Made by a program: the position numbers and the translations under genes
In this document: in pieces, positions 8,627-15,098 of the stretch
Layout: each line of letters begins with the position of its first letter
Numbering within the stretch: position 1 is the stretch's first letter
Notes under the pieces: model-generated
What the model was told of the DNA's origin: nothing
The model's database searches: none
The model's input: only the letters and a program-made list of their open reading frames with translations
Assembly (NCBI GenBank): GCA_016714975.1
Contig: JADKBR010000010.1
Span: forward strand, 1-24,877
DNA length: 24,877 nt
Direction: 5' to 3'
DNA from: Candidatus Dechloromonas phosphorivorans
GTDB taxonomy: Bacteria > Pseudomonadota > Gammaproteobacteria > Burkholderiales > Rhodocyclaceae

Positions 8627-9234
8627 GGCAGCGCCTGCGGGTCGACGAAGCGGCGGGGGGGATTCTCGATCATTTCGCGCAGGTAGACCCGGAAGCCCTT
8701 GCGGTGCAGATGTTCGGCAAGGCGCAGGAATGCTTCGTGCTGGACCGTGCAGATTTCCCGGCTGAGTTGCTTGTCTACCAAGTGCGTACTGTGCTGTGCC
8801 CGCTCGGCGCGGCGCTGAAAGACCAGTTCCGCCGGCGGCAGCAGAAATTCGAAGACGTAGCGGCGATACCAGTCAACATTGAAAAAGAAACGTTTGCGTG
8901 GCGGCAGCTGGATGCGGTCGAAATCGATCGCCGGGATCGGGTCGCGGTCGTAGAATTCGGCGTCGAAAACCGTCACCGCGTCGCCCAGGCCCTGAAAGGG
9001 CATGCCGGTGAACCTCCGCGGTCGCACGGACAGGATTTCGGATCGCCACCAATGTTTCTTGGCCAGGTCGAGATAGCCCTCCTCCGACCAGCCGCCGAGA
9101 CGCGTGATCAGGGTGCTCTTGCCAGCGCCGGGGGGGCCGGTCACCAGAATCTGGCGGTAACGAACGTCAGAGGGGAAATCGATCCCCTTGATGTTCTGCA
9201 GTGCTGCGATGGGCTCGGTCGGCAGATCCGGCAT
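8623..9234 (-). CDS. P-loop NTPase / kinase-like protein
   Basis: An intact 203-residue protein. A Walker A motif, LVTGPPGAGKSTLITRLGG, lies at about residues 30-48. A possible acidic Walker B-like strand is DAVTVFDAEFYDRDP near 85-98, followed by a very basic aromatic patch, PPRKRFFFNVDWYRRYVFEF. The C-terminal half is helical (RRAERAQHSTHLVDKQLSRE; EAFLRLAEHLHRKGFRVYL). Size and P-loop suit a small-molecule, protein or nucleic-acid kinase, or a small regulatory NTPase; no family can be named with confidence. Its stop overlaps the phosphoesterase start (ATGA), giving a kinase-phosphatase pair translated together. The ATG at 9234 lies about 25 bases past the terminator hairpin. Confidence 0.7.
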   Translation of the reverse strand: MPDLPTEPIAALQNIKGIDFPSDVRYRQILVTGPPGAGKSTLITRLGGWSEEGYLDLAKKHWWRSEILSVRPRRFTGMPFQGLGDAVTVFDAEFYDRDPIPAIDFDRIQLPPRKRFFFNVDWYRRYVFEFLLPPAELVFQRRAERAQHSTHLVDKQLSREICTVQHEAFLRLAEHLHRKGFRVYLREMIENPPRRFVDPQALP

Positions 9235-9258
9235 GACTCACGCTTGACTCGAAGGAAA

Positions 9259-9283
9259 GACGGCGGCCCGTCGGGCCGCCGTC
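9259..9283 (-). terminator. rho-independent terminator after the Pit-like fragment
   Basis: A perfect 11-bp stem, GACGGCGGCCC (9259-9269) with GGGCCGCCGTC (9273-9283), and a 3-base loop. On the minus strand it is followed by TTTCCTT. It lies 20 bases past the stop of the Pit-like 3' fragment (9304), where a minus-strand terminator would be expected. Confidence 0.75.
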
Positions 9284-9303
9284 TGGAGAAGTTGCATAGG
9301 ATT

Positions 9304-9477
9304 CTAGCCGAAAACAGCGCGCAGGATGTGGAAGATCATGGCCGCCAGAATCGCCGCAATGGGCACCGTGATCAACCACGCGAGAAGAATGCCACCAATG
9401 ACGCGCCGGTCGGCGCCGATCGGGTGTTCTTGTTGCACGCGGAAGCGGGCGTTGGACGATGGTTGGCCATTGACCAA
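9304..9477 (-). pseudogene. 3' fragment of a Pit-like phosphate permease
   Basis: A minus-strand frame, open only from a stop at 9478, encodes about 57 residues. It contains NARFRVQQEHPIGADRRVIG, a hydrophobic helix LLAWLITVPIAAILAAMIF, and the end HILRAVFG. This resembles the C-terminal helix of Pit/PHO4 permeases (compare MVAWIVTIPASGLIAGIFWY of the operon Pit), but it is not a copy of that gene. No 5' part exists: the sequence upstream is an nrdJ fragment with its terminator. It is therefore a scrap of a second transporter that keeps its own terminator. Confidence 0.5.
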
Positions 9478-9479
9478 TC

Positions 9480-9504
9480 AAAAAATACCCCGGAAAAACC
9501 GGAG
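9480..9504 (-). terminator. rho-independent terminator after the nrdJ fragment
   Basis: On the minus strand CTCCGG (9504-9499), a TTTTT loop and CCGGGG (9493-9488) form a 6-bp stem with one G-U pair, followed by TATTTTTT. It sits 24 bases beyond the stop of the nrdJ 3' fragment. The stem differs from the terminator of the complete nrdJ at 19358-19384. Confidence 0.55.
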
Positions 9505-9527
9505 CGTCGTGTCTGAAGCGGACCCTG

Positions 9528-9783
9528 TCAGCCGCAGGTCCCGACCGCACCGCAGGCCGTGCAGAAGTCACAGCCATCCTTGCGGATCATGGTGTGGTTG
9601 CCGCATTCGCTGCACAGTTTGCCCTGCGTCGGGTGGACCGAATTGCTGGCGTCTTCCGGCGCCTTGAGGATGCCCATCTGCTGCAGCGGAAAACCGCTGT
9701 CGTCGCGGATGCCCAGCATTGCGTAGCGATGGATGATGAGTTGGGCGATGTAGGCGACGGTCGACGGGCAGGTCTGCTGTTTG
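9528..9783 (-). pseudogene. nrdJ: 3' fragment of a second nrdJ (class II ribonucleotide reductase)
   Basis: About 85 codons that match the extreme C-terminus of the nrdJ at 19409-22296 in frame: STVAYIAQLIIHRYAMLGI, then FPLQQMGILKAPEDASNS, and the cysteine-rich tail LCSECGNHTMIRKDGCDFC with TACGAVGTCG. Substitutions (RDDSG for LDDNG, HPTQ for HLTQ, CSECGNH for CGECGNY) show that it is diverged, not an identical duplicate. The fragment stops abruptly near 9783, where the dispersed repeat begins. It kept the gene's end and a different terminator, so it came from a separate nrdJ copy or a related strain. Confidence 0.85.
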
Positions 9784-9907
9784 GAAAATCAAAAGGGGCC
9801 GGCTAGATGATCTTCAAGCTCGGAAAATCTGTTGAATCGGCGCCAAGGCTGCGTCAGCATTTTTGCCGATTTTTGCGGGTCGACCGCAACAGGGCAGAGG
9901 GAAACCG
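9784..9907. repeat. dispersed repeat, uninterrupted copy
   Basis: This 124-bp segment recurs at 15082-15098 plus 16580-16690. Positions 9797-9907 match 16580-16690 over 111 bases with one clear difference (CGTCAGC versus CGCCAGC). Positions 9784-9800 match 15082-15098 with one mismatch (GAAAATCAAAAGGGGCC versus GAAAATCTAAAGGGGCC). It contains a small hairpin, TTGCGG-GTCGA-CCGCAA, at 9873-9889. Here the two halves are contiguous, so this copy is the empty form of the site occupied by the IS110-type element. Its own nature (MITE, IS end or other) is unknown. Confidence 0.75.
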
Positions 9908-10052
9908 GTCTATCCACGGTTGTTCTTCCTGACTGCCGTTCAGCGCCATCCTTCGGCCGGAAGGCCAGGGAGCGATTCATCAGGATTGACGCGGCTATCC
10001 GGTCCGGAGATACTCCCGCAGGTGCCGATGATTTTTCTCTCCTCAAACTGCC
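9908..10052. other. SulP upstream region
   Basis: About 145 bases between the dispersed repeat and the SulP gene. They presumably carry the SulP promoter, but no clear -35/-10 pair or strong ribosome site is visible; the bases before the ATG read CTCAAACTGCC. No coding potential is convincing on either strand. Confidence 0.35.
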
Positions 10053-11849
10053 ATGAGTGAATCACAGCCTGGCGACCCAATCCCGGAAGCGGGCCGCATC
10101 GCGCCTCGACAGGGTGCTGCCGACCAGGGCGGCTGGCTCAGATGGCTGCCGGGCCTGCAGACCCTGCGGCACTACGAGCTTGCCTGGCTGCGCCACGACG
10201 TCGCCGCCGGTCTGGTGCTGACCACGATGCTGGTGCCGGTCGGCATTGCCTATGCCGTGGCCTCGGGCGTGCCGGGCATCTATGGTCTCTACGCCACGAT
10301 CATCCCGCTGCTCGCCTATGCGCTGTTCGGCCCGAGCCGAATTCTCGTTCTCGGGCCGGATTCGTCGCTGGCTGCCTTGATCCTTGCCGTCGTCCTGCCG
10401 CTGTCCGGCGGCGACCCGCTGCGCGCCATCGCTCTGGCCAGCATGATGGCGGTGGTGTCGGGCGTGTTGTGCATCCTGGCGGGCGTCGCCCGCCTCGGCT
10501 TTGTCACCGAACTGCTCTCGAAACCGATCCGCTACGGCTACATGAACGGCATTGCGCTGACGGTCCTGATCAGCCAGTTACCCAAACTGTTCGGTTTCTC
10601 GGTGGCTGCCGACGATCCGCTCGACAAGCTCTGGCAGTTCGCCCAGGCCGTGCTGGCCGGCAAGACCAACCCGACCGCCTTGATGGTCGGTGGCGGCACG
10701 CTGGCCCTGATCATGCTGCTCAAGCGCAGCAAGCGCCTGCCGGGGGTGCTGATCGCCGTGATCGGCGCGACTGTCCTCGTCGCGACGCTCGGCCTCGACA
10801 GCTACGGCGTTTCAGTGCTGGGTTCGCTGCCTCAGGGCCTGCCGGCCTTTGCCATTCCCTGGATCACGCCCGCCGATCTCGTTCCTGTCCTCATGGGTGG
10901 CTTTGCCGTCGCTGTCGTTTCTTTCGCCGACACCAGCGTGCTGTCGCGAACCTATGCCGACAAGACCGGCGCCTATGTGGACCCCAACCAGGAGATGGTG
11001 GAACTAGGGGCCGCCAACCTGGCGGCCGGATTTTTTCAGGGCTTTCCGATCAGCAGCAGCTCGTCGCGCACCCCGGTAGCCGAAGCCGCCGGCGCCAAAA
11101 CGCAGTTGACCAGCGTCGTCGGCGCTGTCGCGGTCGCCCTGCTGCTGTTGCTGGCGCCCAACCTGCTCCAGTACCTGCCGAACACCGCGCTGGCCGCCGT
11201 GGTGATCGCCGCAGCCATCGGACTGGTCGAGATCGCCGATTTGCGGCGTATTTACCGCATTCAGCGCTGGGAGTTCTGGCTCTCGATCGGCTGCTGCATC
11301 GGGGTGGTTGTGCTCGGCGCCATTCCCGGCATTGGCCTGGCGATCCTGCTGGCGGTCATCGAATTTCTCTGGGATGGCTGGCGGCCGGACTCCGCCGTCC
11401 TGGGGCGCGTCAAGGGCATCAATGGCTACCACGACATCTCGCGCTACCCCGAGGCTCGCCAGATCCCGGGACTGGTCCTTTTCCGCTGGGCGGCCCCGCT
11501 GTTTTTCGCCAATGCCGAGTGGTTCCACGAGCGCGCGCTCGACGCCGTGGCGGCCTCGCCAACGCCGGTCCGCTGGCTGGTGATAACGGCGGAACCGGTG
11601 ACCAGCGTGGACGTCACCGCTGCGGACATCGTCGCCAATCTCGACGAGACCTTGCAGGCGGCCGGCATCGAGTTGTGCTTTGCCGAGATGAAGGATCCCG
11701 TCCAGGACAAGCTGAAGCGCTTTGGGCTCTTTTCACGGCTCGGTGCGGAGGTCTTCTTTCCGACCATCGGCGAAGCCGTAAACACTTATCTCAGGACCTA
11801 TCCTGATGTCGCGGTGGAGTGGAAGAACCGCGACAGTACGCCCGGATAA
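10053..11849 (+). CDS. SulP family anion transporter with STAS domain
   Basis: An intact 598-residue SulP permease. These inner-membrane proteins move sulfate, bicarbonate or dicarboxylates. After a hydrophilic N-terminus, the family N-terminal block appears near residues 50-80 (AAGLVLTTMLVPVGIAYAVA, then GVPGIYGLYATIIPLLAYAL) with the FGPSRILVLGPDSSLAAL loop. About ten helices follow. The conserved GFFQGFPISSSSSRTPVAEA loop lies near residues 326-345. A cytosolic STAS domain begins near 455 (PGLVLFRWAAPLFFANAEWF, VITAEPVTSVDVTAADIVAN, LCFAEMKDPVQDKLKRFGLF). The nearby carbonic anhydrase and the BicA precedent make bicarbonate a reasonable guess, but sequence alone does not fix the substrate. 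Confidence 0.92.
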   Translation: MSESQPGDPIPEAGRIAPRQGAADQGGWLRWLPGLQTLRHYELAWLRHDVAAGLVLTTMLVPVGIAYAVASGVPGIYGLYATIIPLLAYALFGPSRILVLGPDSSLAALILAVVLPLSGGDPLRAIALASMMAVVSGVLCILAGVARLGFVTELLSKPIRYGYMNGIALTVLISQLPKLFGFSVAADDPLDKLWQFAQAVLAGKTNPTALMVGGGTLALIMLLKRSKRLPGVLIAVIGATVLVATLGLDSYGVSVLGSLPQGLPAFAIPWITPADLVPVLMGGFAVAVVSFADTSVLSRTYADKTGAYVDPNQEMVELGAANLAAGFFQGFPISSSSSRTPVAEAAGAKTQLTSVVGAVAVALLLLLAPNLLQYLPNTALAAVVIAAAIGLVEIADLRRIYRIQRWEFWLSIGCCIGVVVLGAIPGIGLAILLAVIEFLWDGWRPDSAVLGRVKGINGYHDISRYPEARQIPGLVLFRWAAPLFFANAEWFHERALDAVAASPTPVRWLVITAEPVTSVDVTAADIVANLDETLQAAGIELCFAEMKDPVQDKLKRFGLFSRLGAEVFFPTIGEAVNTYLRTYPDVAVEWKNRDSTPG

Positions 11850-11864
11850 ACTGAACCCGTAGCA

Positions 11865-11971
11865 AAAGGGGTCAGAGACATTTCCTGCTCTTCTTGGTTG
11901 AAGAAAAATCCGAGTTGCTGCGGTCGACCGGAAAAACTGGCCAAAAACGGGAAATGACTCTGACCCCTTTC
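11865..11971. repeat. imperfect inverted repeat, REP-like element
   Basis: The left arm AAAGGGGTCAGAGACATTTCC (11865-11885) is mirrored at 11950-11971 with a single mismatch, enclosing about 64 bases. The GGGGTCAGAG...CTCTGACCCC signature is of the kind seen in REP/BIME-type palindromes mobilised by RAYT (TnpA-REP) transposases in betaproteobacteria. No transposase is inside or beside it. It sits in the gap between the converging SulP and beta-propeller genes and may also act as a bidirectional transcription stop. Confidence 0.65.
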
Positions 11972-12037
11972 ACCCATTCGCCCCGCCGCACCGTGGAGAA
12001 TGCCCGGGAACGCCTGCCTCGGCGGTTCAGCGCCGGT

Positions 12038-13219
12038 TCACCGCTTGCCCAGCACCTTCTTCCAGTCGCGAAACACGTCAATATCAAAGCCATCCGGGTA
12101 GAACAGGTAACCCGGCTTGTGGCCCTTGGTATCTGTCACGCCGTACTGCCAGATGATTTCCTTGGTCTTGCGGTCGATCACCATGACGCGGTCACGCAGG
12201 TCGTCCACTACGAAGATGTCGCCGGTATCGGGCAGTTCGCGGGCGATGCTCGAATGGTCGAGCATCTTCTCGCCCTCCTTGACGAAGTACTCCCAACTGA
12301 TCTTGCGCGTCGCCGGGTCGAAAATGACGATGCGCCCGGGCTTCCAGAAGTCGGCGACGATCACCTGCTTGCCATCCTCCGTCATGAACGCGTCCGAGGG
12401 ATAGCGGATATTGGGCGCCTTGACGCTCCACAACACCTTGCCTTCGCGCGTGATGCGCGAGATCCAGGCGCCGGAAATCTCGGTCACCAGAATGTCCCCG
12501 TTTTCCAGCGGCGTCGCGCCATTGGGATGGCCCAGCTCATGCGGCGGATTGTGGCGGCATTTGCCCGGCGTGCCCCATTGGGTGCTGATGCTGTTGTCCT
12601 TGGGGTCGATGATGAGAATCCGGCAATTGCGGATGTCGGCCGTAATGAACTTGCCATCGGCCAGCAGATGCGCGTCATCCGGATAATTCAGGAAGCCCGG
12701 CGCCTTGCCCCGGAAGTCGGGCGTCCCGTAGGTCCAGGTGAGCGCCTTCTTTTCGTAATCGACGATGTGCACGTCGAAATTGTCTTCCTCGCTCACCGCC
12801 AGCAGCTTGCCGTCGGGCGAGAAGTTCACGTCCTCGTTGCCACGGTAAACCTTCAGGTTCGGCGAGACGAACTCCCAGACAATGCTCTTGTCGGGCGCGA
12901 TCTCGATGAGGCGGTTGTTGCGCCGGTCGGCAATGACCACCGGGTAGGGCAGCGGTTTGCCCCAGGAGGGAACCGGGTTCTTCCGGTTGCCCGTGACCGG
13001 CGGGATTGGCGGCAGGGTAACGCCACTGGAGACGATGCCCGCACCCGTCATTTCAGCGGTGACCTCGACCTCGATTCCCGCCGTCCCGGGTGTGCGGGGC
13101 GGGTCCGCCTTTTGCGCCTGGGCCGAACCGGCAAATGCGCCAATGGCCAGCAACAATGCAGTCACCAGCGCCCGTGTGGGTAATGCGGTGGGAGTGTCTG
13201 AATACATGCCGATTTCCAT
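12038..13219 (-). CDS. secreted beta-propeller protein (PQQ/NHL-like repeats)
   Basis: From the ATG at 13219 the protein has 393 residues; a second ATG four codons on is equally plausible. A Sec signal is clear: basic start, hydrophobic ALVTALLLAIGAFAGSAQAQ and a likely cut after AQA. The mature part consists of repeating blade-like units: VVIADRRNNRLIEIAPDKSI, VNFSPDGKLLAVSEEDNFDV, FITADIRNCRILIIDPKDN, DILVTEISGAWISRITREGK, QVIVADFWKPGRIVIFDPAT and IFVVDDLRDRVMVIDRKTKE. Tryptophans at blade ends (IVWEF, LTWTY, ISWEY, IIWQY) are typical of PQQ-like or NHL propellers. No catalytic residues can be assigned. It converges with SulP and follows the carbonic anhydrase by about 90 bases in the same direction. 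Role unknown; a periplasmic sensor or scaffold is possible. Confidence 0.75.
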   Translation of the reverse strand: MEIGMYSDTPTALPTRALVTALLLAIGAFAGSAQAQKADPPRTPGTAGIEVEVTAEMTGAGIVSSGVTLPPIPPVTGNRKNPVPSWGKPLPYPVVIADRRNNRLIEIAPDKSIVWEFVSPNLKVYRGNEDVNFSPDGKLLAVSEEDNFDVHIVDYEKKALTWTYGTPDFRGKAPGFLNYPDDAHLLADGKFITADIRNCRILIIDPKDNSISTQWGTPGKCRHNPPHELGHPNGATPLENGDILVTEISGAWISRITREGKVLWSVKAPNIRYPSDAFMTEDGKQVIVADFWKPGRIVIFDPATRKISWEYFVKEGEKMLDHSSIARELPDTGDIFVVDDLRDRVMVIDRKTKEIIWQYGVTDTKGHKPGYLFYPDGFDIDVFRDWKKVLGKR

Positions 13220-13311
13220 GGTGAGGGATTGAATGGCGAACGCAGAATTATCGCGCAGGCGCCATCGTCCGTTTTGACCTGACTCAATCAATGCCGCAAT
13301 CGTTACATCCG

Positions 13312-14010
13312 CTACCAGCTTTCCTGGACGACCCGCCCGTGCAGCGGCTGCGGCGGCCGGATGTTGTCCGCGAAGCGCGTCCGCCAAAGCCGCAGTTGCT
13401 CCGCCGACAACTCGAGCGGCTGCTGCATCACCAGCCAGGTCACGCCCTCGGTGCACGGCGACGCGGTCAGGGAGCCGTCATAGCGGTAGTAGCCTTTCCC
13501 GGCCGGCAGCAACGCGCCGGGATCGGCCACGGCATCGGCGATCAGGTGGTCGCCGTCGGCGCCCGCCGGGATGTGCGGCAACAAGGCTTTCAGCGCCGGG
13601 CTTTCCGCGCCCAGGCGAAACAACACGACCAGCGCCAGCAATTGCCCGGACTTGCCCTTGTGCAGCAAGTGCGCGGCCATGGGGAATTCCTCCCCGGCCA
13701 GGCGGTCACCGCCGGGCGTATGAAAATGAAACTGCTGCAAGGTGTAGGTTTCCCTGCCCATCTTCAACTGGCTGGAATTGGCCAGGCGTACGCGCGCGGT
13801 ATGCCCGTCGTTGGCGATCTTCAACGGCGCGCTGCGGTAGTGAAACTCCAGCGGCGCCAGCCTGGCCCGCACCGGCGCCACGATGTCGATCGGCGATTGG
13901 CGCAGCCCGTGTTGGCACAAGGCGGCTTCGGCACCGGCCGCGCCCGATGCGATGAGCAGCGCCCATCCCAAGCCGATGCGCCAGCGGACGTGGTGAGAGA
14001 TTTCGAGCAA
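13312..14010 (-). CDS. periplasmic alpha-carbonic anhydrase
   Basis: Alpha-class carbonic anhydrases interconvert CO2 and bicarbonate with a zinc ion held by three histidines. Visible landmarks: RQSPIDIVAP near the N-terminus, LQQFHFHTPGGD with the first two zinc histidines, EFPMAAHLLHKGKSGQLLAL with the third, and the C-terminal block YYRYDGSLTASPCTEGVTWL. A signal peptide (GLGWALLIASGAAGAEA) indicates export. No ATG precedes it in frame. I chose the TTG at 14010 because GAAAGG lies about 7 bases upstream; another TTG at 14058 would add 16 residues. The N-terminal region usual before SPIDI is short here. The beta-propeller gene follows in the same direction. SulP nearby suggests, but does not show, a shared inorganic-carbon role. 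Confidence 0.9.
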   Translation of the reverse strand: MLEISHHVRWRIGLGWALLIASGAAGAEAALCQHGLRQSPIDIVAPVRARLAPLEFHYRSAPLKIANDGHTARVRLANSSQLKMGRETYTLQQFHFHTPGGDRLAGEEFPMAAHLLHKGKSGQLLALVVLFRLGAESPALKALLPHIPAGADGDHLIADAVADPGALLPAGKGYYRYDGSLTASPCTEGVTWLVMQQPLELSAEQLRLWRTRFADNIRPPQPLHGRVVQESW

Positions 14011-14141
14011 TTCGATGCCTTTCGCTCGCAGGACCCTGCAAAAAGAACGTGGACTCAATGGCGCTACCGCGACCCTTCAACAACCGACGGGCGTATCAAC
14101 CCGGCCACCCGCTTCGCTTCCGCGAACGCAATCGTTGCCGC

Positions 14142-14498
14142 CTATGCCGACGACAGGAGGCTTTCGTACGGGATGTGCAATCCGTCGTGCAGGCGCTTGA
14201 CCATCTGCAAACTCAGTTGCCGCTTGCGGTTCAGTATTTCGGAAACCCGGCCGCTCGATCCGATGTAGGGCTCGAGATCTTTCGGCGACAAGCCCTGTTG
14301 TTCCATTCTGAACTTGATGGCCTCGACTGGGTCCGCCGACCCCATCGGGTAATGCTTCTGTTCGTAAGTCTCGATCAGAGTGACCAGAATCTCCATTTCG
14401 TCGGCCTCGGGCGTTCCATCCGCGGCCTGGAATACCCGTTCCAGACGCTTGAAGGCATCGCGCAAGTCGTCATCGCTACGGATTGGCTTAATATTCAT
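14142..14498 (-). CDS. higA: HigA-type antitoxin with HTH domain
   Basis: A 118-residue protein starting MNIKPIRSDDDLRDAFKRLE. The N-terminal half is acidic and helical. The C-terminal half is a Xre-type helix-turn-helix (IKFRMEQQGLSPKDLEPYIG followed by SSGRVSEILNRKRQLSLQMV), ending in RLHDGLHIPYESLLSSA. This is the layout of HigA/COG5499 antitoxins, which bind their toxin and repress their own operon. The ATG (14498) lies inside the toxin gene's end, overlapping by 11 bases. The toxin-first gene order is characteristic of higBA. Confidence 0.85.
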   Translation of the reverse strand: MNIKPIRSDDDLRDAFKRLERVFQAADGTPEADEMEILVTLIETYEQKHYPMGSADPVEAIKFRMEQQGLSPKDLEPYIGSSGRVSEILNRKRQLSLQMVKRLHDGLHIPYESLLSSA

Positions 14499-14796
14499 TG
14501 ACACTCTCCACGTCGATTTGGTCGTACCGCGCATGGGTTCCCACGAACTTGACCCAGGCGATCCCGGCGCGATATTGCATCTCCACGATCAGTCGGTACT
14601 TGTTTCCTGCAATGTTGAACACGACCCGGTTACTGCCGCAGATACTTGCGCTACTGTATTGATCCTTGATGTCCTGCGGAGTTCGCCAACTGGCCTTGAT
14701 TGCTTCGTCGTACCAGCTTTGCAAGGCGCCTTGCGAATCGGCACACCCCGGCTGACTCCAGAATTTTACCAACGTACGTTTTGCTACCACCCGCAT
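14488..14796 (-). CDS. higB: HigB-type toxin (mRNA interferase)
   Basis: A basic protein of 102 residues: MRVVAKRTLVKFWSQPGCAD, a helical central part (SWYDEAIKASWRTPQDIKDQ), then beta strands NRVVFNIAGNKYRLIVEMQY and WVKFVGTHARYDQIDVESVN. This is the HigB/COG4680 pattern of ribosome-associated mRNA interferases in the RelE superfamily. The ATG at 14796 is preferred over the in-frame TTG just before it because GGGAG lies 8 bases upstream, inside the operator palindrome. It overlaps higA and forms a type II toxin-antitoxin pair. GC content is somewhat lower than in the surrounding core genes. Confidence 0.87.
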   Translation of the reverse strand: MRVVAKRTLVKFWSQPGCADSQGALQSWYDEAIKASWRTPQDIKDQYSSASICGSNRVVFNIAGNKYRLIVEMQYRAGIAWVKFVGTHARYDQIDVESVNEY

Positions 14797-14804
14797 CAAC
14801 TATG

Positions 14805-14819
14805 CTCCCATTTTGGGAG
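14805..14819 (-). promoter_or_regulatory. operator palindrome upstream of higB, containing its ribosome site
   Basis: CTCCCATTTTGGGAG has perfect 6-base arms around a 3-base centre and ends 9 bases before the higB ATG. On the minus strand its right arm supplies GGGAG, a good Shine-Dalgarno sequence. A short palindrome just upstream of a toxin-antitoxin operon is where HigA normally binds. In this case binding and translation initiation would use the same bases. Confidence 0.6.
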
Positions 14820-14848
14820 GATTGTAGGCCTTTCCAGCCAAACGTCAA

Positions 14849-14920
14849 TCACGACACGCTGTAATAGGCGGTGTCGGGCAGTTCCTTCTCGCCCAGGAAA
14901 TCGTTTTCTATTCGCGGCAT
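14849..14920 (-). pseudogene. 5' remnant of an aspartase/fumarase-superfamily gene
   Basis: After an excellent ribosome site (AAAGGAG, 6 bases upstream) the ATG at 14920 opens MPRIENDFLGEKELPDTAYY and stops three codons later, after SVS. The stretch RIExDFLGExELPxxxYYxV is the conserved N-terminus of aspartate ammonia-lyase and class II fumarase proteins (typically RIEHDFLGEREIPADAYYGV). Only 23 codons remain. The downstream sequence belongs to the toxin-antitoxin control region. The gene start was probably cut off when the toxin-antitoxin locus arrived. The alternative, a genuine short peptide, is unlikely. Confidence 0.6.
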
Positions 14921-15081
14921 GACGAACTCCTTTCGCTTGGGTCAGGGGGCTGGTACAGCGCGCTTTCGACGCGCTACGGTCATTCTACCCACGGCCGCCG
15001 GCGCCCGTATGTGCGTTGAAAAACAGCCGTTTCCGGCGGTCGTCCGCAACCGGCAACAATGGGGGGGGTGATCTGAAGACT

Positions 15082-15098
15082 GAAAATCTAAAGGGGCC
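15082..15098. repeat. left flank of the dispersed repeat interrupted by the IS110 element
   Basis: GAAAATCTAAAGGGGCC matches 9784-9800 with one mismatch. The rest of the repeat continues on the other side of the insertion element at 16580-16690. The last four bases, GGCC, recur as the first four of the right flank, so the exact crossover lies somewhere within GGCC. Confidence 0.65.

Noticed and set aside
10142..11806. 554-codon plus-strand frame inside SulP
   Set aside because: It is out of frame with an intact, clearly recognised SulP protein and is Arg/Gly-rich with no domain pattern.
11894..13183. 429-codon plus-strand frame
   Set aside because: It is antisense to the secreted beta-propeller gene, which has a signal peptide and regular blades. 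The plus-strand reading has neither.
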